This document shows, piece after piece, positions 22,325-31,850 of a stretch of 64,000 nucleotides of DNA. The notes under the pieces are model-generated. The model was not told where the DNA came from. It was given only the letters and a program-made list of their open reading frames with translations, and did not search any database. A program made the translations under genes and the position numbers. Where the stretch lies: NCBI GenBank assembly GCA_016872215.1, contig VHAX01000004.1, positions 56,440-120,439 on the forward strand, in the 5' to 3' direction. Positions within the stretch are counted from its first letter, which is position 1. Every line of letters starts with the position of its first letter. Origin of the DNA: Sphingomonadales bacterium (GTDB taxonomy: Bacteria > Bacteroidota > Bacteroidia > UBA7662).

Positions 22325-25300
22325 GTGTACCTGATTTTTGACACCGAAACGACCGGCCTCCCCCGGCGGCACGAGGCACCTGCCTCGGACACCGACAACT
22401 GGCCCCGCATGGTGCAACTGGCATGGCAACTGCACGACGAGCGTGGTGTTCTGCTGGAAGTGTTCAATGTTCTGGTACGCCCGGAGGGGTTCACCATACC
22501 CTACAATGCGGAGCAGGTGCACCGGGTTTCGACACAGCGGGCGCTGGATGAGGGGATGCCACTCGATTTTGTATTGGAGCGTTTCGCCACAGCGGTCGAC
22601 CGCTGCCGATTCATTGCTGGTCACAACCTCATGTTCGATATACGTGTGGTTGAAGCCGAGTGCATCCGCCTCGGAAAATCCTGTAGTTTATCAACAAAAC
22701 CACTGCTCGATACGAAGGAATGGTCGACCCAGTTCTGCGCCCTGCCGGGGGGCAAGGGTGGGCGCTTCAAATGGCCGAGCCTCACCGAATTGCACAAAAA
22801 GTTGTTTGGGACCAGTTTCGAAGAGGCACACAACGCTTCGGTGGATGTGGAAGCGACGGCGCGCTGCTTTTTGGAACTTATCCGCCTGGGGGTCATCCCC
22901 CATTCCGATGCGGGCCTCGATGAAGCGGGAATGCAGCATTTTTCTGCGGCTCAGCCGCGGGCTGTGGAGGCAATCGGCTTGCAGACCCCTGTGTATCGGC
23001 CCGACTCTGAGGAAGTGGATCATACCGCAGCCTACAAAATCGAGGCCCCCGATGACTTGGCATCATCTCAAGAGGAAACGGCTGATGGGCCTCGCGATTC
23101 ATTGGCATTCATGTGGAATCAAGCGGACTCTGATGGTGAAGCGATTGCAGCGGGGAATCAGGCAGAATCGGATGGTGAAGCTGTAGCCGCGGGGGATCAG
23201 GCAGAATCGGGTGGAGAAGTGATTGCAGAGGGGAATCAAGCGTACTCTGATGGTGAAGCGGTAGCCGTGGGGGATCAGGCAGAATCGGGTGGAGAAGCGA
23301 TTGCAGAGGGGAATCAAGCGTACTCTGATGGTGAAGCGGTAGCCGTGGGGGATCAAGCGGTTTCAGAACATGAACCAGCGGCGGAGGATGGTAAAACAGT
23401 TGCTTTCGTGCACCTGCATTGCCATAGTCACTATTCTCTTTTGCCCGGCACCAGTACGGTCGATGATCTGGCCCGATTCGCCGCTGAGCAGGGGAGTCCG
23501 GCCATTGCACTCACTGACCACGGAAATATGTATGGCGCCTTCGCATTTTCTGAAGCCTGTAGGAAGGCAGGGGTGAAGGCCATTCTGGGTATGGAAGCCT
23601 ATCTATGCCGTGACCATGCCGACCACCGCACACGCGACAATGGTTTTCACCTGGCGCTGTTGGCCCGCAACGAGGAAGGCTACAACAACCTCATCTTCTT
23701 GTCATCGGAGGCCTTTCTCGACGGATTCTACTATGTACCGCGCATCGACAGGCCGTTGCTCCTGCAACACAAAAGCGGTTTGATCGCACTTTCCGGAGGC
23801 ACCAACGGCGAAATTGCATCCACTCTGCTGAATGTGGGCGAGCAACAGGCCGAGGAGGCCTTCCGCTGGTGGCACGAACATTTTGGCGATGACTTTTATG
23901 TGTCACTTCAGCGCCACGGACTGCCTGAAGAAGAATACGCCGAGCCCTTTCTCCTGAAATGGGCAGCAAAATATGGAGTGCGGGTGTTGGCCACCAACAA
24001 CAGCTACTACAACTGCCGGGAGGATGCCGACATTCACGATACCCTCTGGTGCATCAATGAAAAGGAACTAAAACAAACTCCGGTAGGCCGCGGACGTGGT
24101 TTCCGGCCCGGATTTTCGGCCGACACCTATTACCTGAGAAGTGAGGCAGAGATGTCGGAGCTATTTTCCGACCTGCCCGCCGCCTGCAAGGAAACCTATG
24201 CCTTGTCGGAGCGCTGCGAAAACTACACCCTGCGGCGCGATGTACTGCTCCCGATCTTTGATCTGCCCGATGGATTCGCCGACCAGGACGACTACCTCCG
24301 GTACCTCACCTACGAAGGCGCCCGTAAACTATATCCCGAGATCAGCGCTGAATTAAAGGAGCGCATCGATTTCGAACTCGAAACCATCCGAAAAACAGGA
24401 TATCCCGGCTATTTTTTGATTGTGCAAGACTTCACCGCCCGAGCCCGCGAAATGGGTGTGCGGGTGGGACCCGGACGTGGATCAGTGGCCGGGTCAGTGG
24501 TGGCCTATTGCACGGGCATCACGCAGATCGATCCACTCGCCTACGATCTGCTCTTTGAGCGATTTTTAAACCCCGACCGGGTGAGCCTGCCCGATATCGA
24601 CATCGACTTCGACGATCGGGGGCGAGCACGGGTCATGCAGTATGTGGTCGATAAATACGGCCAAAAGCAGGTGGCGCAGATCATCACCTACGGCACTATG
24701 GCCGCTAAATCGGCCATCCGCGATGCCTCCCGGGTGCTCGAGTTGCCCCTTCCCGATGCCGACCGACTGGCCAAGTTGTTCCCCGACGAATTGTCGCGCC
24801 ATGATGCCTTCAAAAAAGCGCCTCTCGAAACCCTCATCTTCAATCCAGATCTTTTGAAGAAGCATAGGGGTGACTTCCCTGCCGATCGATTGGCGATGGC
24901 CGAAACACTGCAGGAGGCCGCCAGGGGTGACAACCTAACCGCGCAGGTGTTGCACCAGGCAGCGCGACTAGAAGGTTCCGTTCGCTCGACCGGCACACAT
25001 GCATGCGGTGTCATCATTTCTCCAAAGGAACTCACGGCACTGGTGCCCGTGAAATCGACTGATGATGCCGGAATCCGTCTGGTTATTCAGTATGATAATG
25101 ACGTGGCCGAATCAGCGGGCTTGCTGAAAATGGACTTTCTTGGATTGAGCACCCTCACCATCCTCAACGATGCGCTCGATCTCATCCAACAGAAGCGCGG
25201 AACGCTCATCGAAATCGAGCGTATCCCACTCGACGATCCTGCGACCTACGAGTTGTTTCAGCGGGGCGATACGGTGGGTATATTCCAGTATGAAAGTGTG

Positions 25301-26941
25301 GGGATGCAACGCTACCTGCGAGAATTGAAGCCCGATCGCTTCGACGATCTGATCGCGATGAATGCGCTTTTTCGTCCCGGTCCTCTTCAGTACATCCCCA
25401 ACTACATCAAAAGAAAGCATGGGCAGGAGGCCATTACCTACGACTTGCCTGGTATGGAACCCTACCTCAACAATACCTACGGGATCACGGTCTACCAGGA
25501 GCAGGTGATGCTATTGTCGCAGGAACTTGCCGGTTTCACCAAAGGGCAGGCCGACGAGCTGCGCAAAGCCATGGGAAAGAAGATCAGAGAGAAGCTCGAC
25601 AAACTCAAGCCTATGTTTCTCGAGGGATGCACGGCACGGAGTCACCCCACCGAAAAGGCCAATAAAATTTGGGCTGACTGGGAGAAGTTTGCCGAGTATG
25701 CCTTCAATAAGTCGCACTCCACCTGCTACGCGCTTATCGGATACCAAACGGCCTGGCTCAAAACCCACTACGCGGCCGAGTATATGGCCGCGGTCTTGAG
25801 CAACAACCTCAATGACATCGGGAAGGTCGCCTTCTTTATGGAGGAGTGTCGGCGGATGGGTCTGGAGGTACTGGGGCCGGATGTGAATGAATCGGCCTAC
25901 AGGTTTACGGTCAACGAGGGTGGTCAAATTCGCTTTGGCCTCGGAGGAGTGAAGAATGTTGGCGAGGCAGCGGTCGACGCCCTGGTGGACGAGCGGCGCA
26001 AAAACGGAATGTTCACGTCACTTTTCGACCTATGCAAGCGTATGGATGGGCGGGCGTTGAATCGCAAGTTTCTGGAATCGCTGGCTCTGGCCGGTGCATT
26101 CGATCGTTTTTCAGGGGTAAACGGCAACCGCCGGATTTTTTTTGAGGATGAAATGGAGACGGAGGGACTGCTGGAGCGGGCGGTGAAATTCGGACAGAAA
26201 TTTCAGCAAAGCCGTTCGCATATGCAGGGCTCATTGTTTGGGGATGAGGTGATGAACGACATACAGGAACCCCCAATGGGTAGTGTGACCCCTTGGGCAG
26301 TCCTTGAGCAGTTGCAGCGCGAGAAGGAAGTTGTAGGGATTTTTCTGACCGCTCATCCCCTCGATGCCTTCACCTTAGAGTTGTCTCATTTTTGTAATGT
26401 TACTCTCAAAGATCTTGAGGAGAAGCCCGAGCGTGAGCTGGCCTTTGCCATGCTCCTGACACAGGTGCAATATTTCACCGACAGCCGCAACCAGAGCGAC
26501 AGCATTGCCTTCACGGGCGAGGACTACCAGTCGGTGCGCAAATTCCGGATCCGCGGAGAGCAGGCCTTGAAGTACCGGCACATGATCCTGGTGGGACAAA
26601 GCCTGCTTTGTCGCGGTCGATTCGAGGCGTTTGAGGGGCGCGACGGCGGGAAAGTCAGCTTTTTCAGATTCCACAGCATTGAATTGTTGTCGGATGTCCG
26701 GGGTAAGCGATTCCGCGAGCTGATGCTGAATATAGAAGCGTCGCAGGTGACCGATGAGTTGACCGAAGGATTGTACACCCTGCTGAATACCCATCCGGGA
26801 CCGGTCACCCTCCGGGTTCGCCTTTCTGATCCCGGTGAGCACATTCAAGTAGAATTGAATTCACGTAATGGAGGTGTGGAGCCCGGAAACACCTTGCTGG
26901 ATGGACTAAAAGATCTGGGGGTCAACTTCGAACTCCGGTAG
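22325..26941 (+). CDS. dnaE: DNA polymerase III alpha subunit with N-terminal DnaQ-like exonuclease domain
   Basis: MYLIFDTETTGLP exonuclease; FVHLHCHSHYSLLPG PHP domain; PDIDIDFDDRGR and GRGSVAGSVVAYC polymerase motifs. GTG 22325 preferred because TTG 22304 lies inside a TATTTTTG -7-like box. Confidence 0.93.
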   Translation: MYLIFDTETTGLPRRHEAPASDTDNWPRMVQLAWQLHDERGVLLEVFNVLVRPEGFTIPYNAEQVHRVSTQRALDEGMPLDFVLERFATAVDRCRFIAGHNLMFDIRVVEAECIRLGKSCSLSTKPLLDTKEWSTQFCALPGGKGGRFKWPSLTELHKKLFGTSFEEAHNASVDVEATARCFLELIRLGVIPHSDAGLDEAGMQHFSAAQPRAVEAIGLQTPVYRPDSEEVDHTAAYKIEAPDDLASSQEETADGPRDSLAFMWNQADSDGEAIAAGNQAESDGEAVAAGDQAESGGEVIAEGNQAYSDGEAVAVGDQAESGGEAIAEGNQAYSDGEAVAVGDQAVSEHEPAAEDGKTVAFVHLHCHSHYSLLPGTSTVDDLARFAAEQGSPAIALTDHGNMYGAFAFSEACRKAGVKAILGMEAYLCRDHADHRTRDNGFHLALLARNEEGYNNLIFLSSEAFLDGFYYVPRIDRPLLLQHKSGLIALSGGTNGEIASTLLNVGEQQAEEAFRWWHEHFGDDFYVSLQRHGLPEEEYAEPFLLKWAAKYGVRVLATNNSYYNCREDADIHDTLWCINEKELKQTPVGRGRGFRPGFSADTYYLRSEAEMSELFSDLPAACKETYALSERCENYTLRRDVLLPIFDLPDGFADQDDYLRYLTYEGARKLYPEISAELKERIDFELETIRKTGYPGYFLIVQDFTARAREMGVRVGPGRGSVAGSVVAYCTGITQIDPLAYDLLFERFLNPDRVSLPDIDIDFDDRGRARVMQYVVDKYGQKQVAQIITYGTMAAKSAIRDASRVLELPLPDADRLAKLFPDELSRHDAFKKAPLETLIFNPDLLKKHRGDFPADRLAMAETLQEAARGDNLTAQVLHQAARLEGSVRSTGTHACGVIISPKELTALVPVKSTDDAGIRLVIQYDNDVAESAGLLKMDFLGLSTLTILNDALDLIQQKRGTLIEIERIPLDDPATYELFQRGDTVGIFQYESVGMQRYLRELKPDRFDDLIAMNALFRPGPLQYIPNYIKRKHGQEAITYDLPGMEPYLNNTYGITVYQEQVMLLSQELAGFTKGQADELRKAMGKKIREKLDKLKPMFLEGCTARSHPTEKANKIWADWEKFAEYAFNKSHSTCYALIGYQTAWLKTHYAAEYMAAVLSNNLNDIGKVAFFMEECRRMGLEVLGPDVNESAYRFTVNEGGQIRFGLGGVKNVGEAAVDALVDERRKNGMFTSLFDLCKRMDGRALNRKFLESLALAGAFDRFSGVNGNRRIFFEDEMETEGLLERAVKFGQKFQQSRSHMQGSLFGDEVMNDIQEPPMGSVTPWAVLEQLQREKEVVGIFLTAHPLDAFTLELSHFCNVTLKDLEEKPERELAFAMLLTQVQYFTDSRNQSDSIAFTGEDYQSVRKFRIRGEQALKYRHMILVGQSLLCRGRFEAFEGRDGGKVSFFRFHSIELLSDVRGKRFRELMLNIEASQVTDELTEGLYTLLNTHPGPVTLRVRLSDPGEHIQVELNSRNGGVEPGNTLLDGLKDLGVNFELR
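23117..23389 (+). repeat. 39-bp (13-aa) in-frame tandem repeat, 6 full copies plus a degenerate seventh, in the DnaE linker
   Basis: NQADSDGEAIAAG/NQAESDGEAVAAG/DQAESGGEVIAEG/NQAYSDGEAVAVG/DQAESGGEAIAEG/NQAYSDGEAVAVG/DQAVSEHEPAAED. Confidence 0.97.
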
Positions 26942-27057
26942 CACAATCGCCGGGCAACGATCTTTGCGATTTTTTACGATTTTTGTGGTTTGATGTCCGC
27001 CTTCGCACGTTCCGATATCATAAGTATAATAAAAATAACAATATAAAAAAATCAATT

Positions 27058-27378
27058 ATGGCTATTGAAATAACGGATGCTAATTTTGATGACGTCGTCA
27101 CCCGCAGCGATAAGCCCGTGCTTGTCGACTTCTGGGCCGTGTGGTGCGGTCCCTGCCGCATGGTAGGCCCTGTGGTAGAAGAACTGTCAGATGACTTCGC
27201 CGGACGCGCAGTTGTGGGCAAAGTCGATGTTGATGCCAATCCCGGGATCTCGATGCGATTCGGCATCCGCAACATCCCCACTTTGTTGTTTTTCCAGAAT
27301 GGTGAGGTGGTCGACAAGCACGTAGGCGCTGCCCCCAAGCATGTTTTAAGGGAGAAGCTCGAGGCTCGCCTGTCCTAA
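27058..27378 (+). CDS. trxA: Thioredoxin
   Basis: MAIEITDANFDDVV...VDFWAVWCGPCRMVGP...IRNIPTLLFFQNGEVV. Confidence 0.95.
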   Translation: MAIEITDANFDDVVTRSDKPVLVDFWAVWCGPCRMVGPVVEELSDDFAGRAVVGKVDVDANPGISMRFGIRNIPTLLFFQNGEVVDKHVGAAPKHVLREKLEARLS

Positions 27379-27415
27379 TCCCAACGCCGAGATCCATCGG
27401 CACAGATAGAATTGT

Positions 27416-27997
27416 ATGTTGGGATTAAAATTACCCACCGATCCGCGCTGGGTTAATATTGCTGAAAAGAGCATCGGTGAAATTCTCATCGATCATGCGT
27501 TTTGTGAGCAAAAGGCTGCCAGTACCTGCATATCGCTGATCGTGCAATACGCTGACCGCGCGGAACTTGTGCAGGCATTGTCGCCCATTGTGGCCGAGGA
27601 ATGGGGTCACTTTCGCAAAGTGCTGAAGGAAATGGACGTACGTGGCATCAGGCTCGATAAGAAACGGCGCGACGATTATGTGCAGGGCCTGCTGGCCTTT
27701 CAGCGCAAGGGTGGAGGGGAGGATTGTGTATTGCTGGAAAAGCTCCTGACCTGTGCGCTCATCGAGGCTCGTTCCTGCGAACGCTTCCGACAGTTGTCGC
27801 TCGAGTGCAGTGAGCCCGCCCTCCGCAGCTTCTACCATGAATTTATGGTGAGCGAAGCCGGTCACTACCGCCTCTTTATGGACCTTGCCGGGCGGTACTT
27901 CCCTCGCGACGAAGTGCGTAGCCGCTGGCAGGAATACCTCGATTATGAGGCCGAATTGCTGGCCGGTATGGAATACAGGGGAGATCGGGTACACTAA
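27416..27997 (+). CDS. miaE: tRNA-(ms2io6A)-hydroxylase
   Basis: DHAFCEQKAASTCISLI, EEWGHFRKVLKEM, ARSCERF, SEAGHYRLF diiron motifs. Confidence 0.9.
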   Translation: MLGLKLPTDPRWVNIAEKSIGEILIDHAFCEQKAASTCISLIVQYADRAELVQALSPIVAEEWGHFRKVLKEMDVRGIRLDKKRRDDYVQGLLAFQRKGGGEDCVLLEKLLTCALIEARSCERFRQLSLECSEPALRSFYHEFMVSEAGHYRLFMDLAGRYFPRDEVRSRWQEYLDYEAELLAGMEYRGDRVH

Positions 27998-28003
27998 AGA
28001 CAA

Positions 28004-28618
28004 ATGGCAGAATCGGCCTTATTCCATACCGCTGATCGACGCGAGCGATACCGCGAACTTTGGCCGCAACTCGACGCCCTCACGCGCCATGAGCCCGATT
28101 TCATCGCTAATCTGGCCAACGCTGCCGCTGCCTTGAGGCAGGCGTTTGGCTTTTTTTGGGTGGGATTCTACCTCGTTAGGGGGAATGAACTTGTGTTGGG
28201 GCCATTTCAGGGTCCTGTGGCTTGTACACGCATCGCCCTGGGATGCGGGGTTTGTGGCACCGTATGGGCCGAAAAGAGGCCAATTTGCGTGGAGGATGTG
28301 GAGCGCTTTCCCGGACACATAGCCTGCAGTAGCGAAAGCCGAAGCGAAGTGGTTGTACCCATTCTTGTAGACGGCGCAGTGGTGGCGATCTTGGATATCG
28401 ACAGCGATCGCCTTTCGGATTTCGACGCGGTTGATGTAGAAGAACTACAACAACTCGCTCTTATGGCGGCCCGCTGGTACGGCATGTCAATTCAGAATCA
28501 GGAGGTTCAACAAAATTTAAGAAATCGGATTGATGTTCACCAGATCAGCAATCCTGTTGAATCCGACCAACGTCCGGTACACAACGACCAGAACCTTAAG
28601 AACCAACCTAATCAATAA
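28004..28618 (+). CDS. GAF-domain protein, free methionine-(R)-sulfoxide reductase type
   Basis: FFWVGFYLVRGNELVLGPFQGPVACTRIALGCGVCGTVW...HIACSSESRSEVVVPI. Confidence 0.85.
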   Translation: MAESALFHTADRRERYRELWPQLDALTRHEPDFIANLANAAAALRQAFGFFWVGFYLVRGNELVLGPFQGPVACTRIALGCGVCGTVWAEKRPICVEDVERFPGHIACSSESRSEVVVPILVDGAVVAILDIDSDRLSDFDAVDVEELQQLALMAARWYGMSIQNQEVQQNLRNRIDVHQISNPVESDQRPVHNDQNLKNQPNQ

Positions 28619-28624
28619 TATCGA

Positions 28625-29821
28625 ATGCTGACCCAACGGCAATTGTTTTTGCGCCACCTGGCCCAAACCAGCGATGCACCCCTCGGAATCGAAGCGGTTC
28701 GGGCCGAGGGAAGTTGCATTTGGGATGCCTCTGGGAGGCGCTACATCGACCTGATATCGGGCATCGGTGTCAGCAATGTGGGTCATCGCCATCCTGATGT
28801 TTGTCGCGCCATACATGAGCAGGTCGACCGCTACATGCACCTGATGGTGTATGGAGAGTATATTCAATATCCGCAGGTGCAGCTAGCCGCGCGACTAACG
28901 CAACTCCTTCCACCCACTTTGAATCAGGTCTACCTCACCAACAGTGGCACAGAAGCCATAGAGGGAGCCCTCAAGTTGGCAAAGAAGTACACGGGTCGCG
29001 GTGGCACCGTTTCTTTCCTCAATGCCTACCACGGTAGTACCCACGGCGCCCTCAGCATTATGGGTCACGACCGCTACCGACAGCCCTTCGCACCTCTCAT
29101 TCCCGGCAATCGGGTGATCCCCTACAACCACACCGACAGCCTGGCGCAAATCGACACCGACACCGCCGCGGTGGTGGTGGAGAGCATTCAGGGCGAGGCT
29201 GGCTATCGAACGCCCTGCACCCCCTGGTTTCAGACCCTGCGTGCACGCTGTACCGAAGTGGGTGCCCTGCTCATCTGCGACGAAATACAAAGTGGCATGG
29301 GACGCACGGGGGATTGGTTTGGATTCAGGTGGCACGGTGTAGTGCCCGATGTAGTGACGCTGGCCAAGGGTTTGGGGGGCGGACTGCCCATTGGCGCCTT
29401 CATTGCAGACGAGCTTCACATGTCATGCCTGAAAGATGACCCCGCCCTGGGGCACATCACCACTTTTGGCGGCAATCCGGTTTGTGCTGCCTCTGCCTGC
29501 GCCGTGTTGGACGTACTGGTAGCCGAACAACTGCCCGCAAGGGCTGTCCGACTGGAGGAGGAAGTCCGACAGCGACTGAATCACCCGTCGGTACTGAGCA
29601 TCACAGGACGGGGCTTCATGCTGGGGGTTGACCTGGGCAGCAACGCCCGTTGTCGGGCAGTGATCGCCGACTGCCTCAGCAAGGGCGTAATCACCGACTG
29701 GTTCCTATTCAATGAGCAGTCGCTGCGCATCGCGCCACCCCTCAATATACCCGAAGAACTGCTGTTTGAAGCCTGCGACATCATTCGAGGGTGCATTTCA
29801 CATCATGCCGGGGGTGAATAG
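28625..29821 (+). CDS. Class III PLP-dependent aminotransferase
   Basis: LISGIGVSNVGHRHPDV, NSGTEAIEGALKLAKKYTGR, LICDEIQSGMGRTG, LAKGLGGGLPIGAF. Confidence 0.9.
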   Translation: MLTQRQLFLRHLAQTSDAPLGIEAVRAEGSCIWDASGRRYIDLISGIGVSNVGHRHPDVCRAIHEQVDRYMHLMVYGEYIQYPQVQLAARLTQLLPPTLNQVYLTNSGTEAIEGALKLAKKYTGRGGTVSFLNAYHGSTHGALSIMGHDRYRQPFAPLIPGNRVIPYNHTDSLAQIDTDTAAVVVESIQGEAGYRTPCTPWFQTLRARCTEVGALLICDEIQSGMGRTGDWFGFRWHGVVPDVVTLAKGLGGGLPIGAFIADELHMSCLKDDPALGHITTFGGNPVCAASACAVLDVLVAEQLPARAVRLEEEVRQRLNHPSVLSITGRGFMLGVDLGSNARCRAVIADCLSKGVITDWFLFNEQSLRIAPPLNIPEELLFEACDIIRGCISHHAGGE

Positions 29822-29961
29822 GGATTCCCAATTGACATCTTAATATTACCGGTGTGCTGTTCGCTTTCCAAAAGAAAGGGGTACAATATCTTATTTTTGC
29901 ATGGGCAACTTGAACTCAAGATGATAGAGTATTAGAGATTCCGAATACGAAAAGCAAAACA

Positions 29962-30826
29962 ATGGCAAGAAATTCAAAAATTGAAGTAAAGGGCACAGAA
30001 ATCACCCTGTTTAAAGACGAGCAAGGTCATTATATTTCATTAACCGATATTGCCAGATTCAAGGATTCAGATCATATGGATGCGGTCATCCAAAATTGGC
30101 TGGGGAATAGAAAAACCATCAAGTTGCTCGGCTTTTGGAAACAGTTGTATAATCCGAATTTTAAACCCCTCGAATTCGAAGGGTTTAGAAAACAGACCGG
30201 ATTGAACAGTTTTGTGCTTACACCTGAGCGTTGGACAGTAACGAACAATGCTATTGGTATGATTTCAAAATAAGGAAGGTATGGAGGCACATTTACCCAT
30301 AAAGACATTGCCTTTGAATTTGCTTCATGGATTTCTATTGAATTTAAGCTTTACGTAATCAAAGAGTTTCAAAGACTGAAAGATGGATGAAAGCAAACGC
30401 CTGCAACTGGAAAGGAGCTACCAGCGCCATCTGGCGAAAGTAAACTACCGCATCCACACCTATGCCATCAGGGAAAACTTGTTACATAAAGTGTTGAGTA
30501 AAGCGCAGATGAATTTTGTATATGCCAACGAAGCAGAACTGTTGAATGTAGCGTTGTTTGGCATCACGGCCAATCAATGGCGCGATGCCATCCCAACTCC
30601 CAAAGGAAACATCCGAGATGAAGCCATAATTGTGCAATTGGTGGTCCATTCAAATTTAGATAGCATCAATTCCGTATTCATTAAACAAGGGCTGGAACAA
30701 CCAGAAAGGCTAAGGCAACTCAACTAAATAACCGTCAACCAAATGAAAAGTCTGGTACAAAACCGTACATTTAAAAAGTTGAACAAAGCAGAAGATAACG
30801 TCGGACAAAATGATCCGGATAAATAA
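29962..30826 (+). pseudogene. Decayed KilA-N domain protein gene (two in-frame TAA codons and one 1-nt frameshift)
   Basis: IEVKGTEITLFKDEQGHYISLTDIARF...NAIGMISK*GRYGGTFTHKDIAFEFASWISIEFKLYVIKEFQRLKD(fs)DESKRLQLERSYQRHLAKVNYRIHTYAIRENL...RLRQLN*ITVNQMKSL. Confidence 0.85.
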
Positions 30827-30841
30827 GATAACAAAAATAAA

Positions 30842-31849
30842 ATGAAATTAATTTCCTTTGAGGATCGGGGTCGGCGCGAGATCGGCCTTGTTCACGACCA
30901 CAAGCCGTACCGCCTGTCGGTATTGCAGCCCGCGCTCCCCCACGACATGACCGAGTTTTTGTCGCTCGGAGAAGCCGCCATGCAACAGGCCCAAGACGCC
31001 AACCGACGCATCACATCGGGCGATTGTGAATCCGAAGCCCTCATCACACACGACATCCAGCTGCTCGCCCCGGTGCCCCGGCCCACATCGTGCCGCGATG
31101 GCTATGCCTTCCGTCAGCACGTAGCCGCCGCCCGCCGCAACCGTGGGGTCGACATGATAGCCGAGTTCGATCAGTACCCCATTTTCTATTTCACCAACCA
31201 CCGTTCGGTGCAAGGCCCGGGCGCCATACGCTGCATGCCAGACCACTTTCGGCAGCTCGACTTCGAACTCGAGGTGGCGGTGGTGATCGGAAAATCGGGT
31301 CGCAACATCCGTGCGGCCGAGGCCGACCAGTACATCGCCGGATACACCATCATGAATGATATGAGTGCCCGTACGCTTCAAATGGAGGAGATGCTCCTGA
31401 ACCTCGGGCCTGCCAAGGGAAAGGACTTCTCGACCGTTATTGGTCCTTGGCTGGTGACGCCCGACGAGCTTGAGACGTATCGCTGTGCCCCGATGGCCGG
31501 ACATACTGGAAGCGCCTTCCGCCTCGATATGGTGTGTCGGGTGAATGGCGTGGAGGTTTCGCGCGGCAATATGGGGGATATGGATTGGACCTTTGCCGAA
31601 ATCATCGAACGCTGCGCCTACGGGGTAGACCTTGCGCCAGGCGATGTCATCGGTTCGGGAACGGTGGGCACCGGCTGCTTCCTTGAGCTCAATGGCACCG
31701 GAAGGCGACTCAATCCTGAAGGATTCGTGGCCCAGTGGCTACAGGAGGGGGATCGGGTCGACCTGGAGGTGACCAGCCTCGGACTGCTGAGCAACTACAT
31801 TGAGCGTGAGGGGGATGACTTCTCCATTCTGGCCCTTAAAAAAAACTGA
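30842..31849 (+). CDS. Fumarylacetoacetate hydrolase family protein
   Basis: FYFTNHRSVQGPG, LDFELEVAVVIGK, YTIMNDMSART, GDVIGSGTVGTGC. Confidence 0.88.
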   Translation: MKLISFEDRGRREIGLVHDHKPYRLSVLQPALPHDMTEFLSLGEAAMQQAQDANRRITSGDCESEALITHDIQLLAPVPRPTSCRDGYAFRQHVAAARRNRGVDMIAEFDQYPIFYFTNHRSVQGPGAIRCMPDHFRQLDFELEVAVVIGKSGRNIRAAEADQYIAGYTIMNDMSARTLQMEEMLLNLGPAKGKDFSTVIGPWLVTPDELETYRCAPMAGHTGSAFRLDMVCRVNGVEVSRGNMGDMDWTFAEIIERCAYGVDLAPGDVIGSGTVGTGCFLELNGTGRRLNPEGFVAQWLQEGDRVDLEVTSLGLLSNYIEREGDDFSILALKKN

Positions 31850-31850
31850 G

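Noticed and set aside
23099-23510. Long minus-strand ORFs (85 aa and 133 aa) with repeated PLHHQSTLDSPLQS / IPHGYRFTIRVRL units
   Set aside because: They are the reverse complement of the dnaE 39-bp repeat, which keeps antisense frames open; the plus-strand frame is clearly coding.
29962-30826. Intact toxin-antitoxin or phage defence module around the KilA-N gene
   Set aside because: The gene is broken in three places and the neighbours are metabolic genes; no partner gene is visible.
30848-31504. 218-aa minus-strand ORF
   Set aside because: Antisense shadow of the fumarylacetoacetate hydrolase gene in GC-rich codon-biased sequence.
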